Below, piece by piece: positions 22,506 to 35,200 of a stretch of 64,000 nt of DNA. The DNA comes from Daphnia carinata (Eukaryota > Arthropoda > Branchiopoda > Diplostraca > Daphniidae). Made by a program: the position numbers and the translations under genes. Positions within the stretch are counted from its first letter, which is position 1. Each line of letters starts with the position of its first letter. A model generated the notes under the pieces. That model had not been told where the DNA came from, did not search any database, and saw nothing but the letters and a program-made list of their open reading frames with translations. The DNA lies in contig NC_081340.1 in assembly GCF_022539665.2 (NCBI RefSeq), positions 7,935,357 through 7,999,356 of the forward strand, in the 5' to 3' direction.

Positions 22506-25369
22506 TAATTGAATGCTTAAAGATAAACGATAAATCAATGGAAATAATGCTTACAATCAAAGGTGGCCCAATGCTTACCATCAAAGGTGGTAAAAACAAT
22601 AACGGTGAGCTGAGCAACACAGACAATAAAAGAAACAAGTTTTGCAAAAAATATTTTATAAAAAAAATTTTATTGACAATTCTCTGCACATTAGAATTAT
22701 TTTTGCAACTTTAAAAAGGCACAATAGCCCTTTCAAAAGTTGCCGTCAACCCAGGCAGGGGGAGACACTGCCTTGTTGACCCACCGGGGAGATTACCCGG
22801 TGATTGGCTAAGAGAAGCCGGAAGAAGAGCCGAAGATATGGAACATTTTTACTGGAGCGATTAACCTTTAGTTCGGATTTGTGGGTAGCCACTTCGCCCT
22901 CCGTGAACACATCATCGGACTAAGCGGACCTCCACGTCCCCTTTCCGGCCAGAGCCCTCCAAACCTCGGTATATGTTATTTTTAAATATACCGTACAGTA
23001 GGGGCATGACCCCCTACGGGCTTATTACGAGTCAAGGGGAAACGGGGCTACGGAAAGGAAGGGAGCCCAGATATGCACTTCAATTTTTGAATTTTAAATA
23101 CCATTTGGGGAATATGAGTAAAGTGTAGGAATTCCATGTTGTCCATCCAATCATCACAATTTATTCAACGTCTTGCCCCAAACCAAGAACATTTACAGAG
23201 CCAGTGTTACTTTTCACCTTTATTAAAAAAAAAAAAAAAACAACATTAACTATTGAACAGAAAATTATGTAGGTTAGATATAGTTAGCAAAAAAGCAGAA
23301 AATGCTTCTTGTTTACTTACAAGTCCCTTTCTACGAAGATGAGTTTAGGCTTTGAAAGGTTATTTCAAACTGCAACTTCAGGAAAACCATCTGACTATCA
23401 CCAAATAAATCCAAGTTTCCCTGTGCCCTAGAAAATTTCTCATGTTTAATTAGAATGTTAATGCAATTCTAGATAAATCTCCTACCACATTGGAAATGAC
23501 TTTTTCCCATCAAGCTGGTGCCAACGTCGGTTCTTTAAATATAGCATATCAAACAAAACCTGGAAACAAAGCAGAAAGTAACCAGAACTTTTCAATAAGC
23601 TATTAATGGCGTGGTATGCTGCACAACAAGTTTTCACCAAGAACTTGTGCTTTTACCTTTTAGAATTCAACTGCACATTGGTAACCATCTTAAGGAGAAA
23701 AACGATTATGACGATATGGCACACTTGGCGATATCCTGGGATTCGGCAAAGCATTTCCAATTCGCGAGGCAACCATTATTATGGCAACCATACTCGATAT
23801 AGCCCCCTGACAACGAACAAATTGACAGTTCAGTAGAGCACTCAGTAACAAGCAATTCCTCCGCTAGATGTCTTCTAAATATAGGTACTTAAAAAAATTC
23901 ACAATTTTTTGTTTCGTGGTCACAAAAAATACTTGTTGCAAATATGTTCGTTTTTGTCTCTGCAAGTGTAAATGGAGTCAATGCCAAGTGTTCCATGGCT
24001 ATAAGGATAGGAGGTATTCAAAGTCCTAAAATAAATGTTTTATAGCATTAACCTACAGAAAAAAGTTAACAATAGAATGGGCAGCATTACCAACCAATCA
24101 CCAGACAAGGAAAAAAATTCTTCGAAGCAACTACAAAGCTACATGGCTGCCAATAAGTACTGCTCCTATTTGTGATAACAATGTATGAAAGGTAGTATCA
24201 GCAAATGGTTTTATTGTTGTTTTGTTTCTAACCTAACCTTCAAATGCAAACCTCCCTTTTTCTTTAATAGTGATGAAGACAGAATTTTCTGTCCTACTTG
24301 TTTCTGTCATAGACTGTGGGGTCCACCGTTACAAAACTCTACATCAGCAACAATTGTTTCTCACTGCTCAGAACCTGCAAATGTCGTGAATGAAAAAATT
24401 TTAATTAAAAATAATTTAAAAAATAGTTGTAACACCAGGGCATTATTAATCAACTTGCATAACTAAGGAAACCACTGGAACCACAATGTTTGTCTCCACA
24501 ATCCTGAAATGATTGAAATGACAAGCTTTGTTTTATTTCATTAATTCTAATTTTAAAAAATAGTACAAAGCCTAACTGCATGGTTGAGCAGTTTGGCTTG
24601 ATGCCTTTTTTAAAAAACCAAGAAGGTAGCAATAACCATTATCTCAATGTGCCTGTCATGCTTACTTTTAAGGACACGAGTTACCGTCCATGATAGCAAG
24701 CAAATAAATTCTTCTTGTGTTCATGGTATGAGATGAAAATAATGGCAAAGAATAATACAATAGTGGAATATGGAAGAATGATATTGCCACACATTTATGA
24801 TCCCTTCTTAATGGCCATCTGGCATGGAGATGAGAGAATGATGGCCAAGGCACCACATCTTGTTCACAACTTGTGATATTCCCTAAAATTTAAAAAGAAA
24901 CAAACAATGACTCAGCATGAAAAGAATTACTTCTTATAGTTTCTTCTTAATAATGTGTCATTCATTTTGTAATTTGAAAAGGAGTTTCAAATATCATTAG
25001 GTATTCTCAAACTAAAGTTTCTTGTGGAACAATGTTTTTGTTAGAATTAGAAGCAATGTCTTTGGTTAACAATGTTTTCTTGACGAAACATTCACTCAAA
25101 TATTACTTTACCATTGCTGCATGATGTGTCCATTATTTCACCCGTCAGATGCACACCACATGTTTCACACACGACAACGAACTAGCAAATGGCGACTGAT
25201 AGCGGTTCACAAAATTGAAGCAACGTTGCCATATATTTCAAAATGGGCGGTGAATTCAATTTAAGACACAACTTTTTAGTTTTCTCTCGCACAGGTAGAT
25301 ACTATGCAAAAACCAAATTAAAACAAGGAGATGGCTGGTTGTCTTTCGGGCTTACAATGGTAAGTTTTG
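22502..25369 (-). repeat. right arm of the 6.2-kb inverted repeat
   Basis: Reverse-complement partner of 19130-21990 (see the left arm). It ends at 25369, inside CAAAACTTACCATTG; the next base differs from the left arm. Mirror copies of the same short frames recur here (for example 24668-24856 on the minus strand), as expected of duplication rather than of separate genes. Confidence 0.93.
22702..23067 (-). other. GC-rich stem-loop block, candidate structured RNA (right copy)
   Basis: Mirror copy of the 21425-21790 block, with the same stem-loops preserved on the opposite strand. Confidence 0.5.
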
Positions 25370-28300
25370 TATTGTTGGGAAAGATAAATTCATGTTGCGG
25401 CTCTCGTGCAGTAGGTCCACCAACATCAGTAACACACACACACAAATCCGTGCCAATTGTGAAATACTTAACCAACCGTACCAAAATCTGTATTTCTTCA
25501 AAATTATTTGGGCGTCGCTCAGAATGAAAATTGGACACAAAATTTAAAGAACAAAAATTATAATCAAGTGTCTGATCTATTTTGATCTGTTTTAGGCGAA
25601 AAGTCCAATTTGGCCAAAATCGCGATTTTTCCTGAACTATAGTTCAGGGAAATTTGCGATTTTTGACGATTTGCGGGTATTTCCTACTGACACATGGATT
25701 CGACCCCAAATTTCACGAGGATTACGAAAATGTGGTTCTTTTTTCATTCAGACCAACAGATAGTGCGTTATTAGGCATTTTCCAACCGAAAGTTATACTG
25801 AAAGTTAAAATTTCGAAAATTTAAAAAATGAACTATGTTCTCCTTTACAAGTTACAAAAGATCTGCGTAGTTTCAAACGTAAACTATAGTAAATTAACAT
25901 AACATGGCCTTTCAAAGTTCTTAAAGTTCAGTTTTAAGGTACGACCTGTATAGGCCTACCACTTCATCACAGCTTACATTTTGTGTTGGTAACGAAGGAG
26001 CGTAAAATTTGCACATCAATAATAGGGGTGGAGGTAATAACAACATGCTATTCCGACGACGTAAACTCAAATACACGCTTTCAACGTAACAACAAAGTAA
26101 ACAATGAGAATCACATGTCAAAAAATAGTTTTGGTTTCAGCCGCTAGAGGCTGGTGAACTTGCAGCGCCGTTCGCTGGAAATTATGTTCGGCCAGCTTTT
26201 CGGTCAGTGTACGTAGAGAATTAACTAGAAATGTGACCGGTAGATGGCGATAGCAGTAAACAGACAAAAGGTCAATATTTTTTATTTTTATTTTGGGTAA
26301 AACGGATTGTCATAAGCATAAACCTTATTAATACTGTTTAATCCTTTATACAGAAAATTGGTTTTATTTCACTAAAGTTCTGGAAACGAAAATTTCAAAC
26401 TACGGATGAACAGCCTAACCAGAGAACAATTATTTATAACCAAAAAGGGGTGAATGCAATATCGTCATAACAAAATTCAGAAATTATAAGAAAAAGAGTA
26501 AATATGAGACGGCGATTTATCACCGATTACATGGACAAACAAAAGGAAGCCCTAATAAGCAAATAGCAAAAATAAAGTGTGTAAAACAAAAGGAAAGTTT
26601 TATCAACAGCTAATTGAAAATAATCAATCTTGTAATTCAATATTACCTTTATGAAAATCCAAAGATGCAAAAATGATGAAATCCTTTAGTCATCTTATTC
26701 CTCCGTTAGTCTAAAATCATACTCTGTGGCGCTTAAGGGTTTATTACAAATTTTCGCTTATTCCAATTTTATGCCTATTAGTAAATTTGCAAACACCGTG
26801 AGTCTCAATTTCAACGAAAACGCAAAAAGCGTGGGTAGAAATGCTCTTTTAGCTCCATTTTATAATAAAAGATGGCGTTGCCGAGATGCCTGATAACCGA
26901 ACATCATCTAGCGACAGATGTGTGAGCTATGCTGAACCTTCCATCTTCAGAATTTAAAATGAAATCCTTCGAATAACATTTATATTTTGAATGAAAGTGA
27001 AAAAAAAAAACCTCGACGTCATTGCACGACTGAGTTGTTCTGATTTAATGCCTTGCAAGTCATTTATATGTTGAACATGCACTCAAGTCTTTCAATATTT
27101 CATTTGCATTGGCTCTTAACATGCAATTTTTTCTTTGTAGTTGGACAGCAGACATTAACGGACAGCACAACATCAAATGACGAGAGGAGCGTATAAACGT
27201 GCAAGAGTACTTCAAAATTACGAGGCAAAAGAAAAGAAGAATGGTCGATCTAAAACCAAACGCAGCGGAGCCAACTTGAAAGTCACGAGACGGCTTGTAC
27301 AAGAATACCTGCGATGTTTGAAAATATACATCGTCGATGACACTTGTGTAGGTGTCACTGAGTTTTGAAAACACGTTAAAAACCTGTCATTAAGCACAAA
27401 TTAAAGCGCTCAAAAAGGGGATCGTGCAAACGAAATAAAAAAAAAAAGAAACGAAACCAAAAAGCAAAACGATGGAGCAGACGGCAACGGGCGCATTCAG
27501 GTAAAGTAGGCGCGCAGCGTAAACGACTTTCCGTCACAGGCGGCGAACGTTACGCTCGAATAATTGATTTTATTACGTACAACTGGCATACAAATTTTTT
27601 TGTTTTCAAAACTTTCTGTTGCTTTGGCTTCTGCAAGTAAAACGCTAAAAAATCTCGGATGATTAACCACACCGGCCTATGGTTGATCAATCCAAAAATC
27701 CAAAAATGTCTTTAATCGATTGATTCGCATATGCGATGGAGAAGAAACGAGGCTGACGTCGATCTGGATGGCACAACATGCGCAATCGTATTGAAGACAT
27801 TCAAATGTTGAAGTTTCAGTTCCCATGACGAACAAAAAAAAAAACATGAGAGCAAGGCAAAGAATATGTAAACTGCAAACCAAAAAAGGGAATCTAAACA
27901 AAGTGAAGAACACGGGAAAGTGGGCCACGTTACAGGCCTCGACACAACGCTAAATAATTACCAGCTAACAATAAACGGCTTTTACTTTTTGTCCGCATTT
28001 TTGAGTTTGCGATTCCATTTCTGTACTCTGTTGTGGAAGAAATCAAGTTTTTGGCGTGAGCACATCTAGACGCCAATCAATTCCATAGCACGCTAATCTG
28101 GCGCAAGGGCAGGAAACGGTCATGTTCAAAACGGGGCGGGAAATTCCCTTTCGAACAGTAATTGGTTCAAAATATGCTTTCAAATCATCCGGCTATCTAA
28201 GAAAGCGCTGACTCAAAATAGATCAAATCAGGTTAATGTAAACCCCAATCTGATGAACACGTTATCGTCAATCATACTCCCTCAACCCAACCAAAAACAA

Positions 28301-31300
28301 AAAAAAAAGAGGGTAAGCGAACATTGATGAGCATTAAAAAAGGAAAGGTAAAAAAAGAATGGAATGTGTTCTTATTAAATCAGGTTTTAAGGGATTGCTA
28401 AATTTTTCCATGGCAAAAAATAATCACTCCTTGACACTTGCACGTGTAATCGTATCGATGTCCCCTAATTTCAGTCGTTAAAAGAAAAGAAAAAATCCCA
28501 CTCGACATACCGATCTTGAAACTGAATGCCCAATTCGGGTGGGGTATTGAATTAAATAAAAAAAAATAAAGGGCGACGGCACAAAATGCGATGAAAGCTC
28601 AACAAAGTTTTACCTTTGTTCACATAACTGGGCACCATCAGCAGCCAATGCCGATAACGCGCAACAGTCGAATGAACAAGGGACCAAACAGCTCATCCAG
28701 AATGCGTGTCCAGCAGGATACTACTACGTGTCCCGCTTTTATTTTGCGGTTTTTATTCACCACATTCTTGTAGAGATTCAGCCAATGAAACCGAATGCAA
28801 AAAGTCATTTGGGGCTGCAACAATCCATTGACGATTCAAAGTCGCGTGACAGTCGACGATGAAAAGAAACGTGACGTCTATGAAAAGGCAAACCATCAAA
28901 TGGATACCTTTATTCTCTCGTTCCATTTAGTACAAATGGCAACTTTTTTGTTTCGAAGAAAATCAAATAAAAATCGCTTCGTTAGTTAGTCGAGAGTCAA
29001 TAAGGACACTGTGGATTTCGCCTTTAGTTATGGATTAATATTATTGATATAGCGTGCTCTTGGGTCGAATAGAAAACGTATATCTCTTCAAAAACAAAAA
29101 AGGAAGAAATTGAAAATAAAAAGAATATGCATTTGGAGTGCGCCACATTAGCCACAAAAGCCGAAAAGAAAGAAAAAAAAAAAAAGTCGGCCATGCAGAG
29201 CGTTGTACTGCCGAGACGGAATACTCGGTCAGGGTCGAGCCCTCCACCTTTATTTTCTTCTTTTTCTTTCAAATATATACTAAACAATTTCACTCTTATT
29301 TATTCATTGTTTTCCCTTTTTTTTTTTTTTTTTTTTTTTTTACTCCTTCTTGTGGTCGCCCCCACCTACCCCAATTGCATGGGAAAAAAAGGTTAAAAGA
29401 AAAAAAGAGGGGCATTGTAGGGACATAAAGTATTCGGATACCATTGGCGACGACACTATCGTCTATTCGCAACATGGTTTACGTTTTAAGTCATCAAAAT
29501 ATGATTTGAAAAAAAGGCCCCATTTTTCAGCATAAGAGAATGCGTGCGTGGACTTGGCATTCCAAGTTGTTATTATTCAATTTCGTGCGCGTTTTTCAAT
29601 GATTTGCTCAGAATAAAAATGACAACGATTTCTTAAACGGGGAGGAGGCTAACTCGTTTTGTACGACGTAAAAACACAATTAAGAACGCGACGTCAATGT
29701 TTAAAAAAAAACGCTGGTAATTATCGCATTTTGTTAGCGAAGGTTACATAGGAACGTAATCGCTGCATAGGCTCGGGCGCATTTTATTGCAGTCGGGGCT
29801 TTCACCGATACGAGAACGTTTCAAGACACGAACAGCCCGGCGCTGGCAACGTTTAAATTTCCCTCGAGCAGCTATCAAACCATACACATAAAAATGTTGA
29901 TGTCTCGGCGTGATTCTACACCCAACCCTCTCCCACACACACACACACACAACAAAAACAACCGCTAGTAGCCCTTGACGTTGCGTCGGTTACACGCAGC
30001 GAGTCACGACGCGACATCATTCTAAAAAGCGAAATGATGCACTGCATCACGCTAACAAAGCTGTTGTAGGTTAGTCGTCGGCTAGTGCAACATTAAGAAC
30101 GATGCCTTTCACGTTGTCATCGCGACTTGACTAATCTCTCTTGTGGTTCTCTGGTGACAGCAATTAACGATCGGCTAAAACTCGCACGACGCATAACACG
30201 ATATCCTGTTAACATTAGGGATTATTTTGAGGGCAGATCAAAGATGCGATCGGCGATGTTTGTGACCTCCTTTATAATGATGGTCCACAAGTCGCTTACG
30301 CCTACCATAGCCTGAAGGATGCGCGACGTTTAAATGATATGCCTGTCGATTTAAAAGGGTGAAAAATGAGGAATGCAGGCCTTCTCTGCTTATAAACGAT
30401 GCAATAAAACAGTAGCCTGGAGGACAATTCACTCACGTTAGCATTCTAATAGTTGGACAGGTGGAATTGGGATGGGACGTGGAAGTGACGTGCAGCTCGT
30501 TGTTGGTTTGACAATTTTCACCTGTCATAAAACGCCCGTGTAACGTATGTGCAGTTTGTAATCAAACATTGTTTTGTTTTTTGGCGGGAAAACGTTTGCA
30601 AATTGAGCACGTCTGGAAACAATGGTTTGTGCTACCTGCGGCTGGCCATTTACTGCACGCTGCTTACACATATAAAATGATTGCATAGAATGGGAGAAAG
30701 TCTTTAAGTGAAGTGCAACAGCACCCGATTTCAAGCGCTTCATCACAAAACGATGATAACAAGCTCGCCATTCCCCCGACACACCATCCCTTTTTTTTTC
30801 AAAAAAAAAAAGGCGTTGGCTTTACGCGAGTCCCAAAAGAACATCCACAAACTGAAATGGAATCTTATTTCGGTCAATAGCAAAAGCATGTAGAGCGTGA
30901 CCCCATTTATGTGGAAACAAGAGTCCAATATTGACTTGTATGGCGATACGACAAAGTCTATGCTGAATTGCAACGTAGAATGAAATGCAAAAAAAAAAAA
31001 AGAAAAGTACAATCAGCAATCAAGCGAAAAATCAAAGGAATAACTCGGACAATGCAAACGCTATCTTTCTCACGCTCTCGATGATGGTTCAATTTCACAT
31101 ACGTTCGTGAGAAACCAACAACGTACTTTCTTTCCTATTGATTCAATTTCCATACATGTCTAAAAACAACTAGACGCAGATGAAAAGGTAAAGTTCACCA
31201 ACCATCTAAAGCATCAACATTTCTCCGAAACAAACATCATTTGTGCAATCAAAAGAGGACACGGTAGAGGCTCTAATTACAACTGTTGAGAACAAGTCGA

Positions 31301-32090
31301 GCGGACTGCAGTCCGTCACAGGCAAGGCCGAATATGCAATGGAATTCGTTTAGAAAATTTGTTTTTCTTTAAAGAAAAATAAATAAATTGTTACACACAT
31401 GCTCGTATGTGTCTTAATGGTACAGTGCAGCAATGCGAAGTAGACACGTCGCGATAATTGTTGTGAGAAAGAACGAAAAGTAACGCAGCTGGACGTCCCA
31501 TTTGTACGTTTTCCTTAACTGTTGTGTTTTTGTTCGATGGAAATGCGAGACGAAAGGCAGAGAAACAAAAAGAAAATGGCTCCGTATTCAAATCAAATAC
31601 ATTCAAAGTTTCATTTTTTTCCCCCAAGAAAATGCACATGTCACGAAAATATGAATTTCAATCGTCGAGTCTCAATGGCGACCGCAGTCTGTCCAGGGAA
31701 AAAACAAAGGGAGAGCGGCGAATGAAATTTCTTATGTTTCCACGGTCAATTCTTTTGGCTTACGGGACCCGTTTGATGTGAACGAAAAAGAACCGAATCA
31801 AAAAGAAAAGGGCGTCTGAGGTAAAATTCTAATCAGAGGTTGTTTGGCTTTTTTTTCTGTATCAAGTGAGAGGAGGCCCCGGCTCGTCCTCCTCTTCGTC
31901 CTTCTAACGCGCCCTCTACTCCTCCTACCTGCACAAGAACGTGTTGCCTTTCGCTCTCGTTGGACCAGTACCCTACCGTTTTCAAATCGTGAATGGAGGG
32001 TTGGAAGACCAAACAACGAAAAAGGAAAGAGACTAGCCCCTCGAACGAGAACCCTCAAAACGAAAAAAAAAAAAAAAAAAAGAAAGAAAA
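25370..32090. other. 6.7-kb region without a supportable gene
   Basis: AT-rich, with many A/T homopolymers, a (CA)n run at about 29936-29951 and a T-run near 29320-29341. Open frames of 60-104 codons on both strands have no family resemblance, poor codon texture and no consistent splice context. 25569-25900 looks like decayed repeat sequence with an 18-bp perfect palindrome at 25631-25648. Regulatory DNA or unrecognised non-coding transcripts cannot be excluded. Confidence 0.5.
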
Positions 32091-32099
32091 AAAGGCTGA

Positions 32100-32106
32100 T
32101 ATAAAG
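32100..32106 (+). promoter_or_regulatory. TATA box of the peroxidase gene
   Basis: TATAAAG about 160 bases upstream of the proposed start codon at 32263, and the only good TATA string in the vicinity. The initiator is not clear; transcription would begin around 32125-32135. Confidence 0.5.
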
Positions 32107-32262
32107 TCCGACTGTGCACTTGCATTTTTAACAGACGTCTCTTGTGACTGCAACGTTCCTCCCAGGTCTCCGCTGTTTCTGTGTTAAAAAGCAAAAGTGT
32201 TTTTTTGCCTCTCACGGTTGTCGACAGTCTTCTCGTCACACGACATAGTTTACCACGCAAAA

Positions 32263-35200
32263 ATGAATTCCAGGTAAAAACGAAACTGTATTCTAATTGT
32301 TTGTACTACCACCTTCACTTATTCTCCCTTCTAAGTGATGACCCTTTGCGTGATCTCATTTTCCTTTCATTTCCCAGTTCTGAATATTGATTTAAAACAA
32401 AAAAACAAAAAAAAAAAAAAAAAAATGGGGTTGCATTTTAGATTTATCTTTAGTCTGGAAATTGATCGGATTGTTTACACATGTGCGTTTGCATTTGTAG
32501 GCAGCCATTGATGGGGTTTATGGGCCGGCAGAAATCGTTTTCCCTTGTAAATCATTTCGTTGGGTTTCCACGTGAATCAATTTGTTTCGCTCGATGAGAC
32601 AATACTTTCGCGTTTTTGTTTTTGTTTTATCGTGCGTCGCAGTCAGTCACTTACAGGTGGAATAGCCTTGAAGGATAACCTACTTGATGCTTTTATTAGA
32701 TCGACGGATATAACATTTGGCCAATTTCTAATTTTCTCACGAACGCGGCTAGTCCAACCTAACCACCACCAAAAATGTTCCAATAAATCACCGGCCCTAA
32801 TTCCCACCTCTCCCATTTCAAGAAACCAACTCTTTTCTTCTTTTCACGTTTCGCACCTCTTTTTAAAAAAAAATATTTTAAAGAAATATATTGGGTCAAA
32901 CCGCAATGCAAATGTCGGCAAGTCATGGCATACGACTTCTTCTATTTCAATAGAGAAGGGAACACACACAAAAAAAAAAAGAAGGTAGGAAAGAGATAAA
33001 AAAAAAAAAAATTGTGTTTCGTGCTGCTAAAAGAGAGAAAGAGGATCAAAAGTTTGCGATACGTTGAGGTCACGGTAGCTCATTCATTACTTTCTTTTGG
33101 GTGGGCAAAAGAACAAGCGTCTCGACGGGGGCGCCGAGTGCAAAACGAACGCCCCACAAACAAAAAAAAAAAAATGAAAAAGAAAAACGACGTCACGAAA
33201 TTTTAGTGAGGCGGTGTGTCCTACCCACCACTTGGCTCTTGTTCTCACTCTTGATTCGTCTTGTTAACCCAAGCCGTGAGTGAGTGGTTGATTTTACTTG
33301 ATTACAAAATGTAATCAAGTGCCAAGAAAATGTTTTATCTGTCTGCATTCCGATCTGATGAATGGGCCCAGTTTCGTGCCCCTTCTTTTTTTTTTTTAGA
33401 GAAAATCTTTTCAACAAAATTGCCCAAAAAAAAAAGGGGAGCGGGATAACTAATGAGTAACAGTCACGCCGTTCACCACAAAGAAATCGATGCGTAATCG
33501 CTGTTTACAATTCGCAACATTTTCTTTCCGCCCTACGTCTTGTACAACAAACCGCAAATTGCATCCCAGTATCGGCAGACATTTGAAAAACAAACAAAAG
33601 AATTGAAACATCCACCCCCCGAAAAAATGATTGCGCCCAGCGGGAGCAACCATCTCCGTAACCTACTAACCAAACAACGAGGTAGACATCACAAAAGTTT
33701 TTTTTAAACAAGGGGGGAAGTACAACAATCGAATAGAACAACGCAGGCCTAAGGTATAAGAGTATCAGTCCCGTTAAAAAAGAAAAATAAAAATGGGTGT
33801 GGCACGCACCTGGACGGGAGGCATGGGTGTGGTTCCGTCTGCAAACGTCTACAAATAAAACGACTTTCACTTGTAAATGTTTTTTTTTTTTTCTTAAAAA
33901 GACGATCTCTCCGCTCTGCTTGTTTACACAAAGAAAAATCTTGGTCTCGTTGTTTGGCCGATTCACAACTGGGCGACTTGTTCACTTGACCTAGAACCTG
34001 AACGTGTTGCATCATAGAAATGGACAGTCTAATAAACAGCTCTATGCCCCCCCCCCCATCAAAAACTTGGAAAATAGAATCATACCACACCCTTTTTATC
34101 GTTTCATCACGGCCGCTTTAGTTCTCCTTCATTTTATTTTTGAAAAAAAAAATGAGAAAGAAGCGCGTGCACGGAACCGCATCAAATTTGCGCTCACGAG
34201 AATCGTAAACAGAGTCAACAGAAATAGGTCGTCAAGGCGAGACGGCGGACAAAATGAACTGGAAAATAATAATTGCTCAAACTCTTTTATTGTTTTCAAT
34301 ATCTAAAAAATAATAAAAAGAAAAAAAGAAAGTCAATCGAAGAAATGGAATCTTCTTTTCTAGGTTAAACCTGACGCTATTGACGACGTTCATCGTTTGT
34401 TTGGCCGGCGTCGTTCGATCGCAATATCCTCGTCCCCTACCACCACCCCCTTATGCAGATCACCGTTACGGCCCACCCCACCACCATCGCCCGTACCACG
34501 GCCAGGAGGAAGAACATCATCAAGCGGAATGCGCTCTAGTTGTTCCAGGATTGCCCGGCAAATCGGCTGCTGGCGACCGTTACGCAAAGTACCTTTTTTT
34601 TAAATTTAGTTTCAGCGAATTGCTAACATCAATCTAACAATGTCGCCATTGAAATGTTGCTGAAGTTTGAAATACGTGCCGGACGAGACGTGCATCACGT
34701 ACGAGGCGGTGGACGCGGCCTTTAACGCGGCCAAGACTAAACTTCGTTTGCCCAGCACCAAGAGCAAAACGCTGACGGAGCGCGATATCGATCTGCTGGG
34801 CAAAGTCATCGTCGAAACGACTCGCAATTTGGCCAATCAGTAAATACATTTTTTTTTTTTGTCTTTTCTTTTGCTGATCAAACAGATCAATTGCCTTTCT
34901 CTTGTTTTTACAATCGTCCGGGCCCCGAATAACAAGCACATTTTTTTTTTCTTTTTATCGCTATCAAATAGATATGGTCTTCCAGCTGATGTCATTTCCA
35001 ACGGTCTTCCTCTGATCGATACGAGCAAGGTATAAACCCCCCAACGTCCTTTTTCTTTATTTTCTCATTTGAAACAGCGCAAAGATCACGCTCGATCCCG
35101 TTCAATTTTCATGGCAATGACATCAAAAACATCTTTTATTATTTAAAACATGGACGCGGATGTGGTTATTTACAGACGGCCATCGATCAATTTTGCCCGT

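Noticed and set aside
19643-24856. Identical 62-, 63- and 76-codon open frames in mirror positions
   Set aside because: They are the same sequence seen in both arms of the inverted repeat. No homology, no clear start context; duplication alone explains their sharing.
27177-27368. Basic 63-codon frame in the gene-poor region
   Set aside because: Possible protein-like composition, but the antisense frame is equally open and there is no splice or homology support.
31844-32104. Overlapping frames on both strands near the peroxidase promoter
   Set aside because: Built on Lys-rich or Phe-rich translations of A/T homopolymers; no coding evidence.
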